Source: Gnetum montanum
Taxonomy: Eukaryota > Streptophyta > Gnetopsida > Gnetales > Gnetaceae
NCBI GenBank assembly: GCA_015680685.1
Contig: MNCI01015910.1
Coordinates: 851,065 to 915,064 of the forward strand
Reading direction: 5' to 3'
DNA length: 64,000 bases
Part shown: positions 24,082 through 34,654 of the stretch, piece by piece
Layout of the letters: each line of letters starts with the position of its first letter
Numbering within the stretch: the stretch's first letter is position 1
Notes under the pieces: generated by a model
Seen by the model: only the letters and a program-made list of their open reading frames with translations
The model's database searches: none
Told to the model about the DNA's origin: nothing
Program-made: the position numbers and the translations under genes

Positions 24082-24430
24082 GATGAGGCCTTTCAAAATT
24101 AAGACCAAGACTAATGATAATTTTTTAAAGATTGATTTACCAAATGATGTTAGTGTGTCTTTTGTATTTAATGTTTTAGATCTTATATACTATCATGGAT
24201 CAGTTGATGAAGATACCATATAGGGTAGCATTGATGAGTTGAAGGGGGCTATTATTCAGTCCAAGCCCTCAATGGTGAGGAAGGCTATTGTACTTAAGTA
24301 GTGGAAAGCTTCTAGTACTTGGAAAGTAAAGAGGAATGAGTACTTAATTCATTGGAAGTTTCAATCTATGGATGATGCCATACGGATCCATGATATGAAA
24401 CTTTATGAGTGGGGGATCACTTCAATGCCT
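24082..24430 (+). pseudogene. pol: E4 integrase GPY/F module and chromodomain-like tail
   Basis: MRPFKIKTKTNDNFLKIDLP and then SFVFNVLDLIYYHG match the GPY/F module (GPFKI..I.DNAY.LDLP, ..FNVSDL..Y) at the integrase C-terminus. About 40 residues later NEYLIHWKFQSMDDA followed by MKLYEW fits a chromodomain (EYLVKWKG...TWE). Chromodomains direct insertion toward marked chromatin. The tail ends about 45 bases before the 3' LTR, as usual for chromoviruses. Confidence 0.7.
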
Positions 24431-24474
24431 ACTCCATTGTTCACATGAGTTCACTTTTTGAAGGTTGGAAAATC

Positions 24475-25424
24475 TGGTGTAGAGATACCTCTTTTGAATC
24501 GATTTTTCTTCCCTATGTGTGTGTTTTGTAGGCTTTTGGATCTATGGAGATGTCTTGGGGGTCAAGAAGACATCTCATCTAGGAGCTAAGATTGTATAGG
24601 AGAGTTCTAGGACATGTAAGAGATATCTTTGCCTTGAGCTAAGTCTTCAAAGGAGATGTCTCAAAAGTATTGGAGACATCTTTATAGAGAGAAGACATCT
24701 CATGATAAGACATCTTATCTAGGAGGAGATGTATCACCCATGAAATAAATGTCTCCCACTTATAGAAGAAATCTTTCTTGAAAGTTGTATTTTCACTGAA
24801 GATGACTTAAGGAGGCTAGAGATGATCTATAATGCCAGAGAAACTTTCAAAATTGATCCTTCCAAGTTGGAAAGAAACCAAGAAAGATGGAAAAAGATAA
24901 AAATAATGTGATAACTCTAAGTTGGGCTTGTAGAAGGTTTTCTTATGTTTTTATATTATTTTCTTAATAAATATGTTAGTGTTTCATGCTTGTACTGTGA
25001 AGATATGGAGATGAGAATTTATGTAAGTTTATGTGTGAGCTTGGGTAAGAATGTGAGAGAGCATATTGAGTGAGTGCATAAAGGTTGCAACTCTAAGGTC
25101 AATTTTGTGTGTATTAACCTATATGTTCTAGTCTTACTTATGTATTGGTATCTCAGTTCTAGGATATAGAAGAGATTCTCCATTAGCTGTGTATTACATT
25201 GAGAACAACCATTGTGTGGTTGTAGAGTCTTATGCTCTCTAGTATCATTTGAGTGATTAGAAAGATTTGAATGTTTTGTGGGTTGTGGAATCATATTTTA
25301 TTCTTCTATTTGAATAATTGAAGATAGATAATTTTCTTGTTTTTTTTACCATATAAATTGTCTTTTCATAGAATCTGGATTTGGTGTTGGAAGGTGATTT
25401 AAATATTGGAATGAACCTTATCCA
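24475..25424 (+). repeat. E4 3' LTR
   Basis: Starts TGGTGTAGAG and ends TTATCCA, followed by the duplication CAAAA. Preceded by the purine-rich GAAGGTTGGAAAA (likely polypurine tract, 24460-24473). The GAGATGTCT word cluster is at 24550-24790. Confidence 0.85.
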
Positions 25425-25429
25425 CAAAA

Positions 25430-26138
25430 ATAGGTAATTGAATGGATAGAAATGGAGGTATGGTAGGCTAGGATTAAGGAATAGAGTATGTGGATCTAAA
25501 AAAGTGGATTTGAGAATTAGAGGAAAGAATAAAGGTTGCTAACATTCTTAAGAGGAAACAAACAATAGGATAGAGGAATAGAGCTCAAGGGAAGACTGGA
25601 TGACCTTGTGTTGGGTAAGATAAATCTAGGTGAAAAACTCTAAGTAGCTATGATATTAATGTTATTTATATGATGTAATAGAGGATTAGTCTTATCAAGC
25701 TCTTCAACTGATTATTCTTTATCTTCATCTATTAACTGGACATTTCACTCATAGGTTATGTTTTTCCTTTTTCTTTTGATAGTAATGTGAGGACCAAGAG
25801 GTCGATCCAAGATAGTTTTCATCCTAGCTTATTCAATCTATAAGTGTATCATTTTCTGAATTTTTTTATTCCATGATGAATTGTCCAATTTCCTTGGCTT
25901 CTTCATGATCCATTTTAATTGAATAATTTGGATTATGGAGGTAAGTAGGAAGATCATTGGCATGCTCATATTCTACCATGAGCTTGAACATGTTTGGTAT
26001 GAGTAAGTAGCATAGCTTTTGTTTGGCATAGGCTATCGTATAGTCCCTTAGGCTTAATCCTTGTGAGAAGACTTGATTTTTCCTTAGATTTCTAGGCCTT
26101 TGAAGCTTAAAGAAATTTGAATTAGAAGATGATGCCAT
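25430..26138 (-). pseudogene. gag: E0 gag N-terminal part
   Basis: The open piece 26138-25866 begins MASSSNSNFFKLQRP and contains LCYLLIPNMFKLMVEYEHAN and MDHEEAKEIGQFI. E1 and E2 have an equivalent N-terminal region before the Pro-rich linker. From 25430 the element continues, after removal of E4, at 17210. The ATG at 26136-26138 lies about 235 bases after the primer site, so it is a plausible gag start. Confidence 0.6.
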
Positions 26139-26371
26139 AGCTATAAAGGTATGATAACAATAACTATGGCTTCATAGGGCTATTACCAAAGATTTAGTTT
26201 TATTTGTAAAAAGGTTTAAATGTGAAATAGAAAGTGAGAATATCTATTCAGGAAAAATGTAAAAGTCATAGGAGAAATGATGTGACATTAATGTTTTTAT
26301 GTGACATGTTGTTAGGACTTAGAAAAAGTATGATAAAGAGAAAATATTAGAAATAACATTAATTTGTTAGA

Positions 26372-26390
26372 GGTCCTTCCTGTAGTGCCA
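26372..26390 (-). other. E0 primer-binding site
   Basis: Minus strand reads TGGCACTACAGGAAGGACC, close to the E1 and E2 sites, and sits six bases inside the LTR end (CTACAACA). The same spacing is seen in E1 and E2. Confidence 0.65.
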
Positions 26391-26396
26391 AGAAAA

Positions 26397-27930
26397 TGTT
26401 GTAGTAAGAATCATCGTGACTCTAAGATTTAAAACAACCCTATGTAAAAATAAGCTAAGATTTTTACAGTCACCAAATGGTCTAACAAAATAATTCTTTA
26501 AATCAAAAGGGGACTTGCAAATTGTTAGAAAATCTAACAATTAGAGGTAATGCTTTTACCAAACACAAGGAAAATAAAAAGTAAATAACAAGTGCATGGA
26601 ATAGTTAGTAAAGTGAATTAGATATTTAGAAAACAAAAAAATACATGCATGATGCAATCTAAAAGAAAGCATTGCATAGAATAACATTTATGAAATATAC
26701 AAAGTATATGTGGCTAAAATAGACAGAGACATAGCAAAATAAATCTATTAAAAATTATATTATTAGGATAAGAGAATGAAAAAATAGATTTGATACAACA
26801 TTAATTACAAGTTGGAGAAAAGAAAAATCTAAAATAAAGAAAAAGTAGAATATCCAAAGAAAGGAACCTAGTGGAATGCAGTAGCAATCTTATGAGATAA
26901 AATCAAGGATCAAAGATGACTAATGAGGAGCTATGTTATTTTGTTTTCTCTCTCTAACACATGCACCTGATGTAGATTAGATAGAGTTGTTACAAATTAT
27001 AAAACTAGCATGATGTAGTAGCAGGGGATTGAATCGGATTTATGCATTAATCTAGATCTAAGGGAATTCTCTATGTGCTAGGAGGATAGCATGAAGAAAA
27101 TACAATGTATCAATAGAAGGGAGGAAAATTAGAAACTCTAAGGAGTTAAGTATCACATGGAGGTTTCTGATATTATCAAGGAAGTATTTGAAAATAAAAT
27201 TACTATTTTGTAGAGAGCTTTTTCTTCCAGAATTTTCCAACCAACTGACCCCTTCTATTTAGGGATCTTACCATATTTATAGGTCATAAATGTCTCATAG
27301 AATATGGTGAAATGAAACATTAGGACCTACAAAATCTTCTAGAGGATTATGGATAGGATAAATAATCTATAGTTGTAATAGATGTTAAAAATACTGCTAA
27401 TGTAAAAAAATGATGTTAGATGTTAAAAGTAGGATTAACACTAGACATCAAAGAGTAAAATGATGTTGTATGTTGGGAACAAATTGTTAAAGAAGTTGAA
27501 GTCAGAATCAACATGGGAGATGAAAAAAAATGTCAAATTGAAGGTTGAAGGAAAAAATCCACAACGATGTTGCAAATGACATGAGATACTATTTTTTTAA
27601 TGAATGTTGAAGATGAGAATAAGAAATAACACTGTGAATGATGCGAGCCATCAAATCTAAATTACTGAGGATGGCTTTGAGCTAAAAAGCCATAGAATAA
27701 ACCCAAAGCCTTGACTTATGTAGAAAATAGCCAAATTAGGTATAATAGTAGGCACTCGGGAATAAATTATAACTTCTACGAAAACAAATTGATAGAGTCT
27801 AGCTATGGGAATGATGAAAATAATAACATAACTGTGATAAATACATGCACTTATATAGAAATCTATGAGCTTAGTAGGGCATATGCTGATGCTAATGTGT
27901 TGACATGGTCCCTTGAATTAATGTTCATCA
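26397..27930 (-). repeat. E0 5' LTR (outer edge uncertain)
   Basis: The inner edge is fixed by the primer site. A minus-strand TATA-like CCTATAAATAT occurs near 27279-27269. The outer edge is unclear: the candidate at 27930 (TGATGAAC on the minus strand) is preceded by sequence resembling that before the E7 3' LTR (CATGACTAA..TGA). It may therefore be the start of an Athila-like LTR fused to or truncated by the E0 LTR. No plus-side partner LTR was found. Confidence 0.45.
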
Positions 27931-28149
27931 TACCCACATGACTAATTGACTAAAAAATCATGCTTAAGTTAGCAAAATTAGAATCAAGTTTGTTTACAAA
28001 ATTGTGAAAACAATCAGACTGATTAACTGACTAATTGATTCAAGTGTTGCATTACAAGAGTTATTCAAGTGTATACAAATTGACTTGATAAAAGTTGAAC
28101 ACATTATAAAAATTAATATGTACAAAAAATGGAACCAGACATATGCCTT

Positions 28150-29330
28150 AAGTGGTACTAGATAGTAATGGCTTCTATGGCTCTTGTGGTGGCTCCTCAT
28201 GCCTTGGTGTGGGTTGTGGTTGCTTAGCTACTATTGCCTTCAGTTGAAATGAATTTATGAGGAGTTTCATATTTTTCTCTCTTTTCTTGGAATCATTAAT
28301 TATCTATGCTACTTTGCCTAGTTGCAGTTATTGATACATCTCATGGATAATGTAAAATAAGAAGCATTTCTTTGGCATTGAAAAACTAGGTAGCAAATTA
28401 TTTAGGTTTGATGTTGAACACATTCATAATGTTATTGAGCTCTTGGTAGTCACTCATTTATTTGGCTAGGTTCTCTATGTCAATTTGTTGATCTTTATTT
28501 TTTGTCTTGAGAACCTCAAGCTTTACATTGGCTATTTCCAACTTCTGTTTTGATTCTTTGTGAAGCTTGAACTTATTTTCATATAATAAGTACAAGTTAG
28601 TCACCTACTTCTTTAACTTGGACCTTAGCCTTCTAGAAGTGAGTATTGTAAGATTTGCTAATTCAATGTACTCAATTATATCTTTAATTTGAATCTCCTT
28701 CATGCAGATCTTAGCTTTATTATATGCATTTAATTTATTAAAGATGGGCTTCCATGCATCAACTTAGAGTTTTTGGAGAGCTTCATTCATCTTGGCTTTG
28801 ATAAGTTGAATTTTATTTTCATTGATTTTATTTTGTAAGCTAACCTATTCATTGTAATAGTTTTTAATCTTGTAATTTAGAACCTTATTTTTTCAAATGA
28901 TGATTTTAATGGTTGACTGTTATCTTATTACATGCATCTTCTCCATCAAAAGATTTGTATTCTCTACTTCTAATCTTCATATTATTACATTCACTTTTTT
29001 GTTTACCATGAATTAAGAATAAGTGTGTTTTTGACATTGTTCCACACAAACTTGAGCATTAAAATTTCCAAAGATAGCTTTACAAGGAATATTTCAAGAT
29101 TCTGAAGAACTCTAAGGACCATTCTAGCTCATTATGTAGCTTATTCACTCTATCTTTGGTGATCTTGGAGAATTTTAGGAATTAAAAGTTTTCCAAGTAT
29201 TGGAGGTAACACGAATTCCACTTCATCATTCCTTCTGAACCACTAACACCATCGTAGCTATAGTCATAGACCATCTTATCCATGTGACTTGTACCAAAAT
29301 AGCATTTTAGCCTTAAATTTAACTTTGCAA
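28150..29330 (-). pseudogene. Decayed coiled-coil accessory ORF (copy of the E7 ORF)
   Basis: Not open, but it aligns with 34.65-36.0 kb: both end in a Pro-rich stretch (..EEPP) on the minus strand and have shared plus-strand phrases such as CTCCATCAA.AG..T.TTCTCT (28947 and 35441 areas) and CTT.GCTTTGATAAG / CTTGGCCATATGG. The distance to a downstream TGATGAA LTR-like start is also similar. The function is unknown; its relative in E7 is predicted to be largely helical. Confidence 0.5.
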
Positions 29331-29429
29331 GAACTCAAATGTCTCATCTAAGGCACCTATAACATCACAGGCTTCAAATTCTTGTATTTAAGTCGTTAAA
29401 CCCTAAGATCAAAATTTTTCTAACTCTGG

Positions 29430-30180
29430 GTAATGTTGACATTGATGCCAGTGTCAGCATTAGTGTCACATATAAAAACTTCCTTAAAAACACTATATCT
29501 TATAGAATTTTAGGCTTTTACAAGTCCCCAAAAATTTCTCCCAACCATTTGAAAAGGATGAACATTAGTTTGTGTACTTTTGATAGCATTTGGAAGCCCA
29601 ACCTAAGGTGTTTTTTGTTGAGTAATGTTGAAGCTAGTGTTAGTGTTACCTACCTACAAAACTTCCTAAAAAACACTAGCTTTAATAGCATCTTAGGCTT
29701 GTATAAATCTACAATGATGATCCTTAACCATCCATAAAATGATAGGCATTATTTTGAGTTCTTTTTGCAACATTTGAAGGCCCAAAGTAAGGGTTTTTTG
29801 ACTATGTGATGCTTAGTGATGCTGAAGCTAGCATTAACATCATCTATAGAAATACCCTTAAAACAACTATCTTTTGGTAGCATCTCAAGCTTCTACATAT
29901 TTCTATTGATGACCCCTAATCATCCCAAAAATAATGAAGATCAATTTAAGTATGTTTGACAACATTTGGAGCCCAAATCAAGGTGTTTTGGCCTAAGTGA
30001 TCCTAAGTGATACCAAAGCTAGCGTTAGCGTCACCTATATTAATATGCTTAAAAACAGTATTTCCAATAGCATTTCAGGATTTTACAGGCTCCTAGTGAT
30101 GGCCCCTAGTTATCCTTAAGATGATAAGTATTAATTTGTGTAGTTTTAATAATCTTTGGGAGATAGAAGATGAAAAGTTT
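29430..30180 (+). repeat. ~190-bp tandem array, four units
   Basis: Units anchored by GC[TC]AGTGT[TC]AG at about 29447, 29633, 29827 and 30018 (spacing 186-194). Each continues with TCACCTA..AAAACTTCCTTAAAAACA, ATAGCATCTTAGG, TGATGACCCCTAACCATCC and GCATTTGGAAGCCCAA. There is no coding potential. The sequence is unrelated to the E1 array, but the period is the same. Confidence 0.75.
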
Positions 30181-30519
30181 TTTAAGTGTTACCAAGGTAA
30201 TGTTGGAAAAGTTTTTTAAGTGTTACCAAGGTGATGTTGAAAATTTCTTTTTAAGTGTGACCCAAGGATGCTAGAAATTTTTTCTAAGTATCACCTAGGG
30301 ATACTAGAAAATTTCTCCAAGTATGGTAGGTGGCATTAGCACTAACTTCCCTACATCAGCATCATTCCAAGATCATCAAGTTTAGCATTTGGTAGCAATT
30401 CTTAAGTCTACAAGATCCTTGGGATCCTATAAGCATAATTACATCATATTTTGACATTAGTTTAGACATGTTAGATGCTTGAAATTAAAACTTGGAAAGA
30501 TATTAAAATTTTGTCTATC
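30181..30519 (+). repeat. Short tandem repeats with AAGTGTTACC
   Basis: About four degenerate copies of a 40-50-bp unit: GTTTTTTAAGTGTTACCAAG near 30180 and 30213, then decaying versions to about 30330. The remainder to 30519 is AT-rich with no gene. Confidence 0.5.
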
Positions 30520-31210
30520 TCCTAGCTAATGCTAATGCTAACATCCCTAGCATTAGCATCAATGTCATAACCAAAGTTAATTTTTTTTAGCTTAGTGTTA
30601 GCCCTAGAGCTAGAGTTTTTTTTAGTGTCATCAATCTAGACTTTAAATTTAGTTTTCAAAAACAAACTTCAAGTTAACTTAACTTAACTCAAATCTAGGA
30701 TGAAATTTAAAAATCCTAAGCCTATAAATATGGGATGAAATCACAAATTTAGGATCATTTTCTTAAGATCTAGAGCACTTTTTTGAGATTTCAAGAGATC
30801 AAGAGCACATGCAACAAACCACCTAGCATCTTCTACATGCTCCATGGCTAACACAACTCCTCTTGACTTTAGCACTAGCATTGATGTAGTATTAGTGTTA
30901 GTCAAATAGCATTTGTATTAATACTTTAGACTCAAAATTTTTCAACATTAGTGTCATCTTCTAGACTTAGGATTTTTTTAGCATTAGTGTCATCTTCTAG
31001 ACTTAGAATTTTTTAGCATTAGTATTAGCTTCTAGACTTAGAGTTTTTTATTTCTACATTAGGTTCAAGATTTAGTATTTTTTAGCTTAATGTTGGTACT
31101 AGAGTTAGAATTTTTTAGCTCAGTGTTAGCACCAAAGTTATAATTTTTTAAACATTAGCATTAGTCTCTAGAGTTACAATTTTTTCTACTTCAATGTTAG
31201 TCCCAAGACA
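30520..31210 (+). repeat. ~41-bp minisatellite, probably in the E6 LTR
   Basis: Repeated GCATTAGTGTCATCTTCTAG and ACTTAGAATTTTTT blocks at about 30945, 30980, 31015, 31055, 31085, 31115 and 31155, with looser copies from 30520. A TATA box lies inside this region at 30723, and an LTR end follows at 31812, so the array lies around and after the promoter. Confidence 0.55.
30723..30730 (+). promoter_or_regulatory. E6 LTR TATA box (candidate)
   Basis: CCTATAAATATGGG, about 1.1 kb upstream of the putative LTR end at 31812. Confidence 0.4.
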
Positions 31211-31816
31211 CTTAGCCAAAACAACTCCATTTTAGCCATGAATTGATTTTGATAATATCTAAAATTTTTCCATTCATACATCTATACTTCAAAGGTTTAA
31301 TTTCACTCCCAAAACCTACATTTCACTCATAAATTATGTTTTTATTATTAGTTTTATCTCACTTATGTTTTTACTCCAAATCTTATAGTTTGGCCTTCCT
31401 TAAAAGGTAAACATTGATTTTTTCAACAAGAAATTTTTCTTTTTTGGGAAAGGGAACTAAGATCCTTCCCTTATATTATAGATCTTATATTTTAATATTT
31501 TATGTTATTTTATGGACATTTTACACTTGTTATTTTATCACTAATAGTCTTTTTCATAGTTATTTTATTTTTCATTAATAAATACTTAGACAAATTTTAA
31601 CATTTTTACATAATGTTCTTGTCATTATCCTAACATTATTGGTTCATGTATGGTAGGCTAAGTCTACATTTGATTGGATATTCATGTCATTATCATTAAC
31701 TTAGTGATGGTTATATCAAGTCAAAGACTTTTTGTAGCCATAAGTTATGTTCTGAACACTTGATTTGTGGAGGTATCCTTGTGAAATTAGGAAGAATAAT
31801 TTTGGAGTAACATTTC

Positions 31817-31835
31817 TAACACTAGAATGAGGATC
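31817..31835 (+). other. E6 primer-binding site (degenerate)
   Basis: TAACACTAGAATGAGGATC aligns with the E1 site TGGCACTAGAAAGAGGGCC at 14 of 19 positions and lies a few bases after GAGTAACA, a possible LTR end at 31812. Gag of the same group follows. Confidence 0.4.
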
Positions 31836-31997
31836 AATAGATTATCTAGTGTCAAGAACCTTTAGCTAGAATCCTATAGGTGCTTTACAATACTTAGATT
31901 TTTTTTCTTCTTATACTTGTTACTTTTACTTAGTTTATTTTTCCCATTGTCACTTGATCTTGTTTTCTTCTAAGTGTATGTGGGGACACTCATTGAC

Positions 31998-33544
31998 ACC
32001 ATGTTAAGACAAGGATCCAACTCAGCTCATAGTGCTTGGGTTTGTAAGTTGGTGAAGATGGAGAGAGCTCAAGTAGCTATGACACCTATGAGCAAGCATA
32101 AGTACAAGATTACATGTGCTAAATGAGAAATTAGTATTGCATTCCTTAAGAATAAGTTGCAAAGGATGATTGCCTATGAAGTTTTCAACAACTTTGAGCC
32201 TTTTCTTCCAAACTTTAATCAACCTATGAAGTTGAACAAGTATGAATTAAATGCATTGGTAGAGTATCTTGCTATCAAGGATAAAATTCTAGTAGATACT
32301 AATGCTAGATTGCAAAAAACATAGGTTATGATGAACTTTCTTGTGGATCATTCTAACATTAATTCTAATGAGGGCTTTCAACTTCATGACTAACATAGTG
32401 AAGGTGGAGGTATCAACATCTTTGATGATGAAGAGGATGTAGATTCTCATGCTTCATTACCTTCAAGCATTTATTATTAGCACACAACCCACTTGCCTAG
32501 CCCTAGTTTGTAGCATATTAATATCACTAGCTTTGCTAGTTAATTCTTTGAACATGTTTCATAAATTACTATCCCTATTGCTCATGCTTTCATTACTATA
32601 ACTCCACTTGTAACTAACTTACCTCCTACCTATGATTTATTCCCTAACACTACTATAGTTAGTCTTACTTTCCTAGCATTGGTATAGAGTGGTAATCCAT
32701 CACTTAACCTTTTTTAAGACTTGAAACATATCCCTATCTTTTCCCTCATTTGCACATCGTGTGACTCACTATAATGTTATAATATTAGCACTAACATCCA
32801 CTATGATACATGTTCAACCAATCTTACTGAGTCATGATCCTATGCTAAGCAACCCCACTCAAAATGTCCTTGGTGCCACACTTGAATTGATATTTCTACT
32901 TTAAGATCTATCTTGAAGACTACATGATATAGAGGACCAAGCCTAAAAGATCACATTTTTACATTGGGGTAGTTTTACGATATCCATTACTAACCTCCTA
33001 ACTAATTCCATAAGCCCATTGATCCTCCATACCTAAGTTTTCGAAGGGGTTTCATTGTTAAATTTTAGTAAGTGTAATGGAAATTCTAATCTCATAAACA
33101 ATATAACCATCTTTCATAATGAATGCATGCTACTTTCCAATCACCCCCACACCATTCTTAGAAGCTTTTCCAACTTTTTTATTAGTACAACACTTGAATG
33201 ATATAGATCCCAATCTCATAGATCTATCACCTCCTTAGAGAAACTCTTGATAACCTTAGTGGAGACCTTCAAGTATAATATCACTAATGGTGATACTTTG
33301 CAAAAGCTCCTAGCAATTAAATAGGTTCAAAATGAGTTCATCTCCAAGTTCATTTTGAGACGGACATTAACAACCATGGATCTCACACATCCACTTCCTG
33401 AGGAATAGTTATTGGACATCTTTGAAAGAGCCATGAATGACTATATTAAAGGAAAGCTAGTCTACGATACATTACTTAGGCTTCATGATGTTGTAAATCA
33501 CACCAATCATATTAAAGAAGTGATAATCTAGCATGATGACCTAG
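31998..33544 (+). pseudogene. gag: E6 gag, truncated by E7
   Basis: A plus-strand Tat-like Gag. The N-terminal region (about 32004-32420) reads as one frame with few stops, including MTPMSKHKYKITCAK, LPNFNQPMKLNKYELNALVE and an acidic DDEEDVDS. From about 33060 a capsid-like block appears (FSKCNGNSNLINNI, IFHNECMLLSNHPH), parallel to FTKYNSELEDPMNHV..FRNECIL in E0. It ends abruptly where the E7 LTR starts at 33550; the rest of E6 should lie beyond E7, to the right of the window. Confidence 0.65.
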
Positions 33545-33549
33545 AGTGG

Positions 33550-34464
33550 TGATGAGTGGCAAGGTACCCCTACAATCAGCCATACGAATATGAGCGTTTC
33601 ATGCACAATTTGATTGAACTCCATAGATGGGCTAGTTGTGGTATCTAGATAGTTACTTGCTGATCACAGTTTGCTGTCTTTCCACTTGGACTAGTATTTT
33701 CTTTGTCATGTATGGTTTAGTCTAGAGTGAGGTGTATGATGTGTTCCTAAACTAATGCTACTCCTGGAGGCAATGGAAAATAATCTTAGCTAAGCTAGGA
33801 GGAAAAGGGAGAGAGAGTTATGCTAAGAGGAAATAGGGGAAGAGAATCTAAACTAGCCTAAGTGCGATGAGCATCCATTCCTTAATCATCCATACACATC
33901 TTGGACCTCGTGCATGAGTACTACTAGGATTACCAAGCATAGATTCTAGGTATGCTACTGGGTTATCAAGTAGTCACACTTAAATGCTCATGATTAAGTC
34001 GTAGACATTCCACGTTTAAGGAGTTTAGGGTGAAGAGATATTAACTATAAAAGTAATAAATAATAATAACAATTAAATAATTAAACTAAGTGAATGTTGC
34101 AATGATGAAGTAATCTTGATCTTTATTGTTGGTCATGTGTGTGTCCAAGTACGTCACACTTGAATAAAGGATGCCGTACAATTACAATCATCACATTGTG
34201 GGCATGCACTCGGAGAAAGGGTTGAGATGAAAAACTAATAAAAAGATCCTACTCTAACACTAAAATGACTCACTAAAAACTGACTAAAAATCTGCCTCTT
34301 CACGTGTGCCTACATGTGTATTTATAGGCCTACATAGGAATCATGATATCGTATATCTAATATCATTGTTGGATGCGATATTGCGTATCCAATATCATGT
34401 ACCCTATATCACGTACTCGATATCGTAGGTTTGATATCGCAACCAGATGAATCATGATTCATCA
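33550..34464 (-). repeat. E7 3' LTR
   Basis: 915 bp. On the minus strand it starts TGATGAATC and ends ..GGGGTACCTTGCCACTCATCA, with the GATATCGC-type cluster (34345-34440), a TATA box and the AATAAAG..TTCAAG region of the E3 LTR family. The 5-bp flanks (AGTGG and TATCC on the plus strand) do not match, as expected for one LTR of a larger element. The minus-strand CATGGGGATA just before it is a likely polypurine tract. Confidence 0.8.
34319..34326 (-). promoter_or_regulatory. E7 LTR TATA box
   Basis: TATAAATA on the minus strand, just downstream of the GATATC cluster, as in E3 and the solo LTR. Confidence 0.6.
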
Positions 34465-34654
34465 TATCCCCATGACTAAATGAAAACTCATCCTTGAGTT
34501 AAAATGAGAACAAGCCCCATTGATTACATAGTGGATAGGTATGGGATTATTGACTAATAGGGAATCTATTCATGCCACAGTGGAGAACTCAATAGAAAAA
34601 AATTGGGACATAACACGAAAACTGAAAAAATTGCAAAATTACAAAATTGGATGG

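Larger units (their letters stand above)
17216..25424 (+). mobile_element. E4: chromodomain Ty3 retrotransposon with two nested solo LTRs
   Basis: LTRs 17216-18166 and 24475-25424 flank gag, protease, RT, RNase H, integrase and a chromodomain-like tail. Target duplication CAAAA at 17211-17215 and 25425-25429. Inserted in E0 gag, same side as E1. Two later insertions (20938-21769 and 22930-24076) and an internal integrase deletion broke it. RPYKVHWL after protease and the RT phrases recall Reina/Galadriel-type chromoviruses; I do not fix the lineage. LTRs are more diverged than those of E1 and E2, with several indels. Confidence 0.88.

Noticed and set aside
33550-34464. Solo LTR interpretation of the E7 LTR
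   Set aside because: The flanking 5-mers AGTGG and TATCC do not match, a polypurine-like tract precedes it, and Athila-like gag in the same orientation lies further right, so a 3' LTR of a larger element fits better.
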